A DNA stretch of 64,000 nt, taken from Clostridium_AD frigoriphilum (GTDB lineage Bacteria; Bacillota; Clostridia; Clostridiales; Clostridiaceae). Location: contig NZ_JAZHFS010000009.1 of assembly GCF_036541405.1 (NCBI RefSeq), forward strand, positions 124,001 through 188,000, read 5' to 3'. A program made the translations under genes and the position numbers. Below the pieces are notes generated by a model. That model did not search any database and was not told the origin of the DNA. It saw nothing but the letters and a program-made list of their open reading frames with translations. This document shows, piece by piece, positions 36,063-45,377 of the stretch. Position 1 is the first letter of the stretch. Each line of letters begins with the position of its first letter.

Positions 36063-37088
36063 ATGTTAGGTGAAGATAGGCTATATGAGTTCAAAGAAGG
36101 GAAACTATATATTTCTAATAAAGAAATATATTTATTAAAGTATAAATTCATCAAGATACTCGGAAATGGAGCAAGTGGAGTTGTATTAAAAGGAATAGAC
36201 ACCTTAACCGATAGAGAAGTTGCCATTAAAATTTGGTTACCCAGAAAAAATTGTAAATATCCAGACAAAACACGGTTTTTGGAGGAAATAAAAAAAGTAT
36301 CAAAATTAAACAGTTCTAGAATAGTACAATTATATGATGCTAATTACATTGATGAAAACTATTTTTATGCTGTATTTGAATTAGTGGATGGGAAAACACT
36401 TAAAGAGTGGTTGAGTGAGGGTAAGGGTATTGATGATAGGTATAAAATAACATGTTTGATCTGTGAAGAAATGGAATTAGTACATGATAAGAAAATTTAT
36501 CACGGAGATTTACATACAAAAAATATTATGATTACAGATAATGATGACATAAAATTATTGGACTTTAATACGAGTATATTTGCAAGAAGAAAACAAGATG
36601 ATCCACATAAAAGAGAAGGAAAGCTAATATTAGAAACTGGTTTAAAACTTTTGCCAGAAGAAAATGAATATAAATTTTTAGATGAAAAAATTTCGGAATG
36701 TCCGCCTGTATGTGTTCCAAAAGTTTTATTAAGCTTAGCTCAAATGATCTGGAAGGCTGAAACATGCACTAGTGAGCTAGATGATTACGGAAAGAACCTA
36801 TTTATATTTAGTTTTGGTGAGTATATAACAAAGGCGCCATTTTTTAATTTGAATAGTATTGTGAAATATTTTGTTAGGTGTAACTATGAGAATAAATATA
36901 TATATTTACTCTTAGGATATATATCCCATGTGTGCAAAGAAAAATTGAACAGACAATATAATTTAAATATAGAACCATTAAAATTAAATGAGAATAACAT
37001 GAGTGAGTTAATAAGAGTTTATAATGAATGGAGAATTGAATTTATAAAAAGGATTGAAGAAGTAAATTTACCTTATAGTAATCTATAA
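36063..37088 (+). CDS. atypical protein kinase-like protein
   Basis: The 341-residue protein has a kinase N-lobe with a glycine-rich loop GNGASGVVLKG (34-44) and the lysine of VAIKIW (56). The C-lobe has YHGDLHTKNIM (HGD at 147-149, Asn154) and LLDFNTSIF (DFN at 167-169). HGD in place of HRD and DFN in place of DFG occur in aminoglycoside-kinase-like and some phage-defence kinases. The last 170 residues are helical without a recognised domain. No membrane segment is present. It could phosphorylate proteins as a defence effector. GGTGAAG-like bases and the ATG at 36063 define a weak start. Confidence 0.7.
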   Translation: MLGEDRLYEFKEGKLYISNKEIYLLKYKFIKILGNGASGVVLKGIDTLTDREVAIKIWLPRKNCKYPDKTRFLEEIKKVSKLNSSRIVQLYDANYIDENYFYAVFELVDGKTLKEWLSEGKGIDDRYKITCLICEEMELVHDKKIYHGDLHTKNIMITDNDDIKLLDFNTSIFARRKQDDPHKREGKLILETGLKLLPEENEYKFLDEKISECPPVCVPKVLLSLAQMIWKAETCTSELDDYGKNLFIFSFGEYITKAPFFNLNSIVKYFVRCNYENKYIYLLLGYISHVCKEKLNRQYNLNIEPLKLNENNMSELIRVYNEWRIEFIKRIEEVNLPYSNL

Positions 37089-37181
37089 TTATTGGGGTTT
37101 AAGGCGTTGAGGATTAGACTGAGCTATTAAAGGTAGTTCTTAACTACCCATTATTCTTATAACTGGAATAATCTCGTGGTT

Positions 37182-37490
37182 GGAAATAAAGCTAATTAAA
37201 CATCATAGCTAATGGATTTGAGTTTACTGCAGATTGTAATTGATGCTCATCGATATGGGTATATATTTCAGTTGTAGGAATACTTTCATGTCCAAGTATT
37301 TGTTGCAGGGATCTGATATCTACTCTACCATATTTATACATAAGAGTAACTGCCGTGTGGCGAAGTTTGTGGGTTGATATGGATTTTGGGTTAAGCCCAG
37401 AAGAGATAACATAATTCTTTACAATATTTTGAACTGCGCTTGTAGTGATGAGGTCATTATTTCTAGATATAAATAATGCATTATTCTAGA
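37182..37490 (-). pseudogene. 3' fragment of a second Xer-like recombinase gene
   Basis: About 305 bases, close to 87% identical to the 3' end of the recombinase at 29341. The copy includes LRHTAVTLMYKYG-type and ESIPTTEIYTH coding. Here the C-terminus is full length: after EHQL it continues QSAVNSNPLAMMFN to TAG. Homology begins a few bases outside the stop codon and ends abruptly at the tandem repeat at 37480. No 5' part exists nearby. Confidence 0.8.
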
Positions 37491-37516
37491 GATAAATAAT
37501 GCATTATTCTAGAGAT
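37462..37516. repeat. 23-bp tandem repeat at recombinase-fragment junction
   Basis: The unit TTCTAGAGATAAATAATGCA followed by TTA occurs about 2.5 times (first unit with one change, derived from recombinase sequence). It marks the exact point where the recombinase fragment joins an NlpC/P60 remnant. Confidence 0.7.
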
Positions 37517-37645
37517 AATGGTGTTAGCAAATATTGTGTTGGTGTTGATTGTTCAGGACTTATTACAATTTGCTGGGGTGTTGCAAAAAGATTGTATACT
37601 AAAACTATTACTGAAATTGCATCATCTTTAGATTCAATGGATTAA
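37517..37645 (+). pseudogene. remnant of an NlpC/P60-family peptidase gene
   Basis: In frame it reads NGVSKYCVGVDCSGLITICW, with the NlpC/P60 catalytic motif DCSGL, then GVAKRLYTKTITEIASS and a stop. Only 42 residues are left of a domain that needs about 110; no start codon. Confidence 0.65.
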
Positions 37646-37670
37646 CTTCTACCTGGAAGTTATTTTTTAT
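37644..37670 (+). terminator. hairpin terminator after the NlpC/P60 remnant
   Basis: AACTTC and GAAGTT pair around a six-base loop and are followed by ATTTTTTA. Confidence 0.6.
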
Positions 37671-37979
37671 GTGATTTTATCTGATTGTGTATTCAATGCG
37701 CATTTCTATTATCGCAGAGTATTAGTAGTAAGTACTCTACTTCTTGTTTATGAAATCCTAGGAAATTGACTGGATTTTGTGTAATATAAATTAAATTATT
37801 AAAAGATGTAATTTTTTTTTACATTGTTAATGTTATAATACTTATTGAAAAAGTTTAGAATGTAAGGGTGGTTATGTTTAGTGTATAAAGAAAAACTATG
37901 TGCATGTACATAACTGAAAGTAAATTTTCACATAATATTTTCTATGGTATTCCATAGGCTATAACAGGAGGATAAAATT

Positions 37980-39938
37980 TTGTATAAGAAAATAGGGCAC
38001 CCCTTTGATTATAAAACAAAAAAAGAGTTTCCAAGTAAGTTGATGGATTGGATTGGCGATGTTTTTTACGATATTCTTCCGGAACACGGATATGAGATAC
38101 GTGATGAACAAATATATACTGCGTTTCAGCTTGCCGATGCAGTTTGTAATAAAAAAGTTCATCTGGCTGAGGCTGAGGTAGGTACCGGAAAGACCTTCGC
38201 CTATTTACTCACTGCAATTGCCTACGCTGATTTTAGTGGAAAGCCTGTAGTAATTGCATGTGCCTCAACAGCACTTCAGGAACAGCTGGCAGGGCCAAAG
38301 GGAGATATTCAAACACTTTCCCGAATACTGGGATTAGAAATAGATGCGCCAATGGCAAAGGATCCTCGTCAGTATGTTTGTGATGAGAGAGTTAGTGGAA
38401 TGGGGGGAGTATTTGGTGATGCAACAGCCTCTGATGAGATTAATCAATGGTTAGCCAGGACTACAAAAGGTGAACGCTCAGAAATGCCGCACATATCCGA
38501 TAGTGTATGGAGACAGATTGGATGGGATGAGACTATGCCCTGTGATGCCTGTACCAGAAGAGGCTTTTGTAAGCTTGTTAAGGTAAGGGAACATTACAGA
38601 TCTTCCAAGGATTTAATTATCGCTGATCATAGTATCTTTTTTCAGGACCTGTGGACAAGGGATGAAAGAATTGCAGACGGTAAAATGCCTATCCTTCCAG
38701 ATTACTCGCTGGTGATTTTTGATGAAGGCCATAAAGTCATACTGCCTGCAGCCATGGGTGCTGGAAGAAAAATTCACAAAGAGGATATTGATAATATTAT
38801 CCTTTCGATAGAGGAAATCCAGGGAGCAAGAACTTCAATGGTTGTAAGTGTAATTGCCTTGGGCCAGGCCACTTCTAACTTTTTTGAAAAACTTAATCAA
38901 AACGTAATAGATGATGAGCAATCAGAGCGTCTGGCGGTTCGTATCGATGATATACTTCTGAAAGCAGCTGATACTTTTCATAAGGCACTAGATCGGTTGC
39001 TCTTAGAGATACAAATTGAGGAAGAGCTATACATAAACGAGCTACCGGAAAGCACGTTACATACCTTTGAAATTCAAATAGAACTATCAATTACAGCCTT
39101 AGCCAGGTTTGGTAGGAACAAAGGGAGAGAGGTTATTATTTGGATAGATAGGGCAGACGGCAGCTTTTGGGTAGTTCCTCGGAATTTGAGCAATATGCTA
39201 AATAAACATTTATTTTTGAAAAAATTGCCTGTGGTGTTTACTTCAGGAACTTTAAGTGATGAGGGCGATTTTGGTTACCTTATGAGGACTCTGGGTTTAA
39301 AGAATCCGACAATATCAACGGTTGGAAGTCCCTTTAATATTGAAAAGCAGGTGGTGGTTTATTTACAGCCGCCATCCTTTGAGGATACTGACAGTGCCAA
39401 GTTTTCACGTAAAATCAAACAATTACTATGTTTGCTGAAAGAAAATGGAGGAAGAGCGCTGATACTTGTTAACTCTTTGAAGGAAGTTAGGAAAATAAGA
39501 AAAGAAATTAGTGGTTATGAGCTACCTTTTGAAGTTTTATGGGAGGATAAAGGTGAGCGAGGATATCTTGTCCAAAAGTTCCGTGCGGAAGTTACATCTG
39601 TATTAGTAGGTTCTACATTTTGGGAGGGAATTGATGTGCCCGGGGAGTCTTTATCTCTCGTTGTAGTTTGGCAGCTTCCCTTTCCTTCACTAGACCCTTT
39701 GATTGAAATGAGGCGCAAAGATGCAGAAGAAGAGGGGATGAATCCACTTATAACCGTTGATTACCCTGAGATGGGATTGAAGTTAAAACAAGGTTGTGGC
39801 AGATTAATTAGAAAAAAGGATGACCGTGGAGCAATAGCTGTCATGGATCAAGTAATAGGAACCCCATGGGAAAAGGTGGTTATGAGAGCTCTACCTAGAG
39901 GAGTGAAAATCAAAACTTTGGAGCATAGGGAGGTTTGA
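37980..39938 (+). CDS. DinG-type ATP-dependent DNA helicase
   Basis: Starts with TTG eight bases after AGGAGG. The 652-residue XPD-like helicase has AEAEVGTGKTFAYLL (Walker A), cysteines for an Fe-S cluster (QYVCDER, then MPCDACTRRGFC), the DEGHKV box (DEAH-like), STALQEQL, TSGTLSDEGDF, LVGSTFWEGIDVPGESLSLV and QGCGRLIRKKDDRGAI (motif VI). DinG enzymes unwind 5'-3' at forks and R-loops. No exonuclease domain is fused to the N-terminus. GC content is clearly higher than in the neighbours (above 40%), suggesting a different origin. Confidence 0.88.
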   Translation: MYKKIGHPFDYKTKKEFPSKLMDWIGDVFYDILPEHGYEIRDEQIYTAFQLADAVCNKKVHLAEAEVGTGKTFAYLLTAIAYADFSGKPVVIACASTALQEQLAGPKGDIQTLSRILGLEIDAPMAKDPRQYVCDERVSGMGGVFGDATASDEINQWLARTTKGERSEMPHISDSVWRQIGWDETMPCDACTRRGFCKLVKVREHYRSSKDLIIADHSIFFQDLWTRDERIADGKMPILPDYSLVIFDEGHKVILPAAMGAGRKIHKEDIDNIILSIEEIQGARTSMVVSVIALGQATSNFFEKLNQNVIDDEQSERLAVRIDDILLKAADTFHKALDRLLLEIQIEEELYINELPESTLHTFEIQIELSITALARFGRNKGREVIIWIDRADGSFWVVPRNLSNMLNKHLFLKKLPVVFTSGTLSDEGDFGYLMRTLGLKNPTISTVGSPFNIEKQVVVYLQPPSFEDTDSAKFSRKIKQLLCLLKENGGRALILVNSLKEVRKIRKEISGYELPFEVLWEDKGERGYLVQKFRAEVTSVLVGSTFWEGIDVPGESLSLVVVWQLPFPSLDPLIEMRRKDAEEEGMNPLITVDYPEMGLKLKQGCGRLIRKKDDRGAIAVMDQVIGTPWEKVVMRALPRGVKIKTLEHREV

Positions 39939-40034
39939 AATACCATACTTAAAGAAACTTTTTAATATATAAGTGATAGTAAGGTATATCTCTAAGATTG
40001 CTCCTATTACCATTCGTGCTTATATTCTTAAGAA

Positions 40035-40070
40035 ATAAGCCAATGGCATTAAAAGTGTCATTGGTTTATG
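40035..40070 (+). terminator. hairpin terminator after the helicase
   Basis: AAGCCAATG pairs with CATTGGTTT around a roughly 12-base loop; AT-rich sequence with a T-run follows. Confidence 0.55.
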
Positions 40071-40165
40071 TTATAATTTTTTTGAGTTAAGGCTGTTATT
40101 TAGAAGCATAGTATATACTTGATTTGAAGAGAAATAGGTATTAAAAAAAGAAGGAGAGCGAAAAA

Positions 40166-40426
40166 ATGGAACAGTTTTTTAAAGCAATAGATGAAAAGAT
40201 AAGAAAGTCGGGATATCCTGGAGAAGTCAGTGGAGAAGAAATCTACGCTGAAATAAGTGATGAGGCCGAGGATCAAGAAGAAGGAAGTTATTTATTCATG
40301 AAGAGGCAAAATGATGATATCATGTTCGAATACAGAGTGGATATTTTAGAGGATAATATTAATTTAGCAACCCTCACGATAAATACACCAGAGAGAAAGT
40401 ACTTTATTGATTTTGATGCTGAATAG
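40166..40426 (+). CDS. small acidic hypothetical protein
   Basis: The 86-residue ORF follows AAGAAGGAGAG at a good distance. It is strongly acidic (EEIYAEISDEAEDQEEGSYL) with a C-terminal beta-rich stretch (DIMFEYRVDILEDNINLATL, then TINTPERKYFIDF). No membrane segment, no recognised family. The strong ribosome binding site and codon use support a real gene. Confidence 0.6.
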   Translation: MEQFFKAIDEKIRKSGYPGEVSGEEIYAEISDEAEDQEEGSYLFMKRQNDDIMFEYRVDILEDNINLATLTINTPERKYFIDFDAE

Positions 40427-40631
40427 ATAAACGTATTGGGGGTGAAGATGAAAATTATATGCATTGCATAATGAGATAAGATTTTATATTTATTAACCAC
40501 AAATTGTTATTATGGTGAAACAACATAAAAATTTATAAAATAATATAAGGGATGGTGCTTGCACATATGGCAAAGTAGGGGAAAAGAATAAGAGATATGC
40601 TGAAATTGTATTGTACCTTGAAGTAAGAGGG

Positions 40632-41012
40632 ATGTTGGGTTTTAAAATAACAAAAGAGTATCCAAAAGCATATTTTATGGATTCTTCTTACCAAGGTAAG
40701 TATCAAATGACTTTAATTAATGATAAATTTATTAAGTTAAAATGTATGTGTGGTGGATTCTCTAAGAAAGTTAAAGGTGGAGATGTAATAATACCAAGAA
40801 AAGTATTGAGTGAAGAAGGAACATCATTACACTATTATGAAAATATTAAATTTGTAGAACAGTCTGAAATACTGATATCAAAAGGGTTAAGTTATTTTAA
40901 CCAGTATTTTAATAAATATCAACTCAATACAGTTACAAATTGGGGAAATGATATTTCCCAACTTGTAATAGATAAACAATATGAACATGATTTAATATGG
41001 AAAAGCATTTAA
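40632..41012 (+). CDS. hypothetical protein
   Basis: An ATG at 40632 has AGAGGG just before it; the frame continues upstream to a TTG at 40611. The product of about 126 residues has LKCMCGGFSKKVKGGDVIIP in the middle, a CxC pair that might bind metal, and ends with a helical region (LSYFNQYFNKYQLN). I do not recognise it. It could be complete or a fragment of a longer protein, since the spacing of the start signal is poor. Confidence 0.45.
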   Translation: MLGFKITKEYPKAYFMDSSYQGKYQMTLINDKFIKLKCMCGGFSKKVKGGDVIIPRKVLSEEGTSLHYYENIKFVEQSEILISKGLSYFNQYFNKYQLNTVTNWGNDISQLVIDKQYEHDLIWKSI

Positions 41013-41214
41013 TAATACGGCCACAAACCCGTAAAGATATGCCAATGATTGGAATATTACTTACATTAAAGTAACTATGATAATTATGGTATAATTAAAT
41101 GTATTTTATATATTTAGGATTATAGGTCTTTTCAATAAGAATTATATGATGATGTAGCTACAGAAAATAACATGGTAAAATTTCTTAAAGAAAGTCAAGA
41201 TCGTACCAATTATT

Positions 41215-41412
41215 TTATGCTGCAAAAAATATTGGCACTAAAAGTATGGACCCTATAATGAGACATATGCCTGTAATACTTGTACCTTGAAGTATATATT
41301 TAATACCTTTTTTACTGTAACCATCCCTTTTAAAAGACCTCATTCCGATAATCCAAAGAAATAATGCTATTGTTATTATTAGAATATTCATTGAAAACAA
41401 TATTTTAAGCAT
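41215..41412 (-). CDS. small two-helix membrane protein
   Basis: The 65-residue protein follows GGAGG at good spacing. Two hydrophobic helices (about 3-24, ILFSMNILIITIALFLWIIG; and 42-63, LQGTSITGICLIIGSILLVP) are joined by a basic loop RSFKRDGYSKKGIKY. This is the layout of many unclassified small clostridial membrane proteins. It is convergent with the hypothetical gene at 40632 and lies downstream of the propeller gene on the same strand. Confidence 0.6.
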   Translation of the reverse strand: MLKILFSMNILIITIALFLWIIGMRSFKRDGYSKKGIKYILQGTSITGICLIIGSILLVPIFFAA

Positions 41413-41519
41413 TTAAGCCTCCAAACTTTTGTAGTGTTTTACAATTAATTTATTAAGGAATTTCTTAAAGGTGTATAATATAAAAATATACACCCACTTC
41501 ATGAGTAGTAAAAAAACAG

Positions 41520-42842
41520 CTATTTATCTAAACTAACAATATAAGTATTTATTTGACTATTACCTGCAAGAGAATCTCCATAAGTAAATGAGAAAGCGGA
41601 ACTTGTACTATCCCAACAAATATTCGAAATGTCCACTCTTACCGGCACCTTCTTTTCTACTTCCTTACCATTCTTATCTATTGATTTAAATATATTATAA
41701 ACAATCTTTGCTCCTTTATCTTTTAAAGTAGAAGAGTTAACTATTTCTTTTATAGCACCTGTCTTAACATCTATGATTTTAATAGATGGGTCAGGAGTAA
41801 CGCCCTGGGTAGTGCCAATCTGATCAGCAAATTCTACATAAGCAACTTTACTTCCATCTGGTGATAATACGCTGGTAGTATAACATTTACCTTTAGGTAA
41901 TTTTATGTCTTGTAGCTGTTTGCCAGATTCATCCATAATAATTGTTCCAAAAGTTCTATTTAAAAATACTCCATCAGATGATTGTCCACCGTTATTATCA
42001 AAATGATCAATTATAATTGTTTTACCCTTTTTATCTGCCGTTCGAGAGTACTTATTTGAAAAAATAGTTTTTATGTCTTTAGTCCTAACATCAACAGTGC
42101 ATAATTTAACCCCTTCTTTTCCATTCTTATCTTGAGTATAAAAGAATTTACCTTCTACACTAGTTCCTAAATCTTTTATATCATCAACCCCAGATATCCA
42201 GGCACTATCGAATTTATCAGCATTATAGCTACCATTTGCATATATTTTCCCAGTTGTATCAATGATTTCCCATTTGTCAAAATAGTTTGCTAAAATTTTA
42301 GTGTTGCTTACCCATATAAATTGTGCATCACTATTAAGTTTTTCTGTATTTATATTTGTAATCTCACCTGTAGATAAATTTAATAATTTTACATTTTTAT
42401 GAAGAAGGTCCCCAGAATCGAGAGTTTTTTTCCATTCAGCACTTCCGATTTTAGGAATGGTTCTTGCCTCTGAATAAAGAACATACTTTTTATCAGGAGA
42501 CACACCCATAAGTTCAGCTATATTTACATCTTTAAAGTCTTTAGAAATTTTTGTATTTAAATTATAGATGCTGCAGTATCTTATAGGGATGGTAGAATCC
42601 GGGTTCTTAAACTCTCCTTTTTTAGTTAATGTTAAAACCTCATTGTCATTAATCCAAGCCGTACTTTCAATTTTTTGATATTTGTCGATTTGATAGCCAT
42701 TTTCATTTGTTTGAGCAGACGGCTTGTATGCCATTACCTTTATGTTCTGTATAGCTGAAGTATGATAGTTTATAGCATATGCACTCATGCCACCTACAAC
42801 TCCTACCGTTAAAATCAGGGATAAAATCTTTTTTCTAACCAT
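41520..42842 (-). CDS. secreted/membrane-anchored TolB-like beta-propeller protein
   Basis: The 440-residue protein has an N-terminal signal-anchor (KKILSLILTVGVVGGMSAYA) without a lipobox. Repeated beta-propeller blades follow with TolB/WD-like SPDGS units (GVSPDKKYVLYSE, VLSPDGSKVAYVEFAD) and strand pairs such as ILANYFDKWEIIDTTGKIYA. It should face the outside of the cell. It lies directly downstream of a two-component system (86-base gap) on the same strand, and similar propeller proteins are often encoded with such systems. Function unknown. GGAGG precedes the start. Confidence 0.75.
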   Translation of the reverse strand: MVRKKILSLILTVGVVGGMSAYAINYHTSAIQNIKVMAYKPSAQTNENGYQIDKYQKIESTAWINDNEVLTLTKKGEFKNPDSTIPIRYCSIYNLNTKISKDFKDVNIAELMGVSPDKKYVLYSEARTIPKIGSAEWKKTLDSGDLLHKNVKLLNLSTGEITNINTEKLNSDAQFIWVSNTKILANYFDKWEIIDTTGKIYANGSYNADKFDSAWISGVDDIKDLGTSVEGKFFYTQDKNGKEGVKLCTVDVRTKDIKTIFSNKYSRTADKKGKTIIIDHFDNNGGQSSDGVFLNRTFGTIIMDESGKQLQDIKLPKGKCYTTSVLSPDGSKVAYVEFADQIGTTQGVTPDPSIKIIDVKTGAIKEIVNSSTLKDKGAKIVYNIFKSIDKNGKEVEKKVPVRVDISNICWDSTSSAFSFTYGDSLAGNSQINTYIVSLDK

Positions 42843-42928
42843 TGAATTTTCCTCCTTGTATCTATCTAATCTTATAGTAACAAAAACTTTTCACAAAATT
42901 ATAAACAAATGTCACAATTTTGTAAATT

Positions 42929-44395
42929 CTATATAGAAAATTCAACAAAAAAAATAGTGCCTTCATTTAGCTTAGAATCTACATTTATAGTGCCCTGTTG
43001 CTTTTTAACCAACTTTTCCACCAAAGCTAGGCCTAGCCCAGCACCCCCTGTTTCACGACTTCTATGACTTTCAACTCTATAAAATGGTTCGAAAATTTTA
43101 TACAAATCTTTTTTACAAATACCTATCCCTGTATCAGCAACTTTTATAGTTATTTTATTACCATTTTTATGACATTCTATATCTATACTTCCATTAGGCC
43201 TATTATATTTTATAGCATTATCAATTAAATTAATAATAATAATTCTCAAGCTTTCTTCATCTATTGTAACAATAATATTTTCAACATCACAGTTGAAAGT
43301 TAAGTTGTTTTTATTTATTTTCCCCATGATTCGCGCGCAAATTTCATCAAATGTTTCCTTTAAATTCACTTCTTTTTTCTGTGTTTCAAAGTCATATTTC
43401 TCTAAAGCAGACAAATTTAAAACCTTATCTACCATAGTTGCCAAACGATCACATTCTTTTGATATATTTAAGGTTCCATCATTAATTAAACTTAAGTCAT
43501 TTTCATACATCCCAATTAATTCTGCATATGCTTTTATAATAGTAATTGGAGTCTTAAACTCATGAGTTACGTTGCCTATAAATTCCTTTTGTTCCTTGTC
43601 CATTTTTTGTAATTTATCTATTGCCAGACTCAAAGAATCTCTCTCAACTTCAAGATCTTCAATATTTTTCTCTATAGTATTACTCATGAATACTATACCT
43701 CTGCTTAGCTCCCCTAATTCATCATTACGATTGACTAGTTGTATTTTATTAAAATCACTTTTTCGAATATTTTCTACTGAATCTTTCATTATATATATAT
43801 CTCTGGTGAGATTGGAAAAGTAAAAAATGCCAAGAATTACACCAAATATCAAAGCTAGAAAACCTGTTCCATAAAACATTTTTTTTGTATTATCATAAAA
43901 TAAACTGCTCTCTTTAACTGAATATTCAAGTTCTAAAATTGCTACTATACCATTTTTATATTTAATTGGTGAATAAAAATATATTACATTATTATTTTTT
44001 ATAAATGATACTTTACCTTGAATAGCATATTTAATCATAAGATTTTTATCTTTATTTTCATTTAACTTACCATCCACCTTAAATCCTGAAAGCAGATCTC
44101 CTTTCGTATCATATACACTAGCCGGTATAGTTCTAAGCCAAGGCTTGTTAAATATGCTTCCTCTAGCAAGTTGAGCCTTATTACTAGTTCCATTCTCACC
44201 TAAGTTAGAGCGTTCACTAAAATATTGCTCAAACATATCCTTTTGCTTAAACAGAGTAGCTTGATCTTGCTTATGTTGATAATTTTTTATTCCGTTAAGT
44301 ACAGAAATGCTCAAAAATGATATAACAACTAATAAGAGTGAGGCTGTAAAAGCTATAAGTTTGAATTTAATCCCTATTTTCAAATAATTCATCAA
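42929..44395 (-). CDS. sensor histidine kinase
   Basis: The 488-residue protein has a first membrane helix (LIAFTASLLLVVISFLSISV), an extracellular sensor of about 130 residues, and a second helix (GTGFLALIFGVILGIFYFSN). A HAMP domain follows, then the H-box FIGNVTHEFKTPITIIKAYAEL, an N-box (RIIIINLIDNAIKYN) and G-boxes (GIGICKKDL, GGAGLGLALVEKL). It overlaps the response regulator gene by 29 bases. The partner propeller gene downstream may be a target or accessory sensor. Signal unknown. Confidence 0.92.
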   Translation of the reverse strand: MMNYLKIGIKFKLIAFTASLLLVVISFLSISVLNGIKNYQHKQDQATLFKQKDMFEQYFSERSNLGENGTSNKAQLARGSIFNKPWLRTIPASVYDTKGDLLSGFKVDGKLNENKDKNLMIKYAIQGKVSFIKNNNVIYFYSPIKYKNGIVAILELEYSVKESSLFYDNTKKMFYGTGFLALIFGVILGIFYFSNLTRDIYIMKDSVENIRKSDFNKIQLVNRNDELGELSRGIVFMSNTIEKNIEDLEVERDSLSLAIDKLQKMDKEQKEFIGNVTHEFKTPITIIKAYAELIGMYENDLSLINDGTLNISKECDRLATMVDKVLNLSALEKYDFETQKKEVNLKETFDEICARIMGKINKNNLTFNCDVENIIVTIDEESLRIIIINLIDNAIKYNRPNGSIDIECHKNGNKITIKVADTGIGICKKDLYKIFEPFYRVESHRSRETGGAGLGLALVEKLVKKQQGTINVDSKLNEGTIFFVEFSI

Positions 44396-45068
44396 CCCCT
44401 TTATAGCCTACTCCATGAACAGTTTGTATTAATTTTTCATAAGTATAACCCAACTTTTTTCTTATTCTTTGAATATGTGTATCAACTGTTCGTGTACCGC
44501 CAATATATTCCATGCCCCATACTATCTCCAAAAGCCGATCCCTGGAATAGACTACATTTGGATTTAAAAGAAACAAATATAATAAATCAAATTCCATTTG
44601 TGTAAAATCTATTTTTAGGTTTTTTACACTTACGCTTCTTTGTTTTTTATTAATATTAAAATCTTTAATATTAATTAGATTATCATTACGTTTCTCATCT
44701 GTTGCTTTTTTAAACCTTCTTACTAAAGACTTTACCCTTGCAATAACTTCCCTTAGATCAAAAGGTTTTGTTAAATAATCATCTGCTCCTAGTTCTAGGC
44801 CTACTAATTTATCTACAATATCATTTTTTGCTGTAAGCATAATAATGCCTATATTTTCTTTTTCTAATTTTTTGCAAACATCATATCCGTTCATTACAGG
44901 TAGCATTAAATCCAGAATTATTATATGTGGATTAAAGCTTTTTACTTTATCAAGGGCTTCTTGTCCATTATAAGCTTTTTCTACTAAATAACCCTCTCTT
45001 TTTAATGCACAATCTAATACATCTAAGATGCTTTTTTCATCATCTACTACAAGTATTTTCTCGTTCAA
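44367..45068 (-). CDS. OmpR-family response regulator
   Basis: The start is uncertain: an ATG at 45083 overlaps GGAGGTG, and the TTG at 45068 sits at ideal distance after it, so I prefer TTG. The protein of about 233 residues has a receiver domain (KILVVDDEKSILDVL, IIILDLMLPVMNGYDV with the phosphorylated Asp, LGADDYLTKPFDL) and a winged helix ending TVHGVGYKGVDELFENRD. It pairs with the overlapping kinase gene. Confidence 0.92.
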   Translation of the reverse strand: MNEKILVVDDEKSILDVLDCALKREGYLVEKAYNGQEALDKVKSFNPHIIILDLMLPVMNGYDVCKKLEKENIGIIMLTAKNDIVDKLVGLELGADDYLTKPFDLREVIARVKSLVRRFKKATDEKRNDNLINIKDFNINKKQRSVSVKNLKIDFTQMEFDLLYLFLLNPNVVYSRDRLLEIVWGMEYIGGTRTVDTHIQRIRKKLGYTYEKLIQTVHGVGYKGVDELFENRD

Positions 45069-45377
45069 ATTTTGCACCTCCATAGTTTGCAGTAGATAGC
45101 TTATTTGCTAAAGTACCTACTCTATAATTATATTTTAATTAAGTTTTATTTACCGCGTTTATTGATGTGTTTTAAATTCTCCATATGGTTAATAGTATAT
45201 ATAACATTAGTACAATTTACAACGATATCCAATATGGTTTATATATTACAATAATCGGGTGGTTCTTATGTGTTATTAATTTCTCAACATTTAACGAGTA
45301 ACGAAGTCACAAATTTTATGGTTTATTGTTGTTAAAACTAAAAAAATTGATGAACATATTACGATGGGGGATGAATT

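Noticed and set aside
37462..37516. Tandem repeat considered as a CRISPR fragment
   Set aside because: Units are directly contiguous without spacers, fewer than three, and derived from recombinase coding sequence; no cas genes are present.
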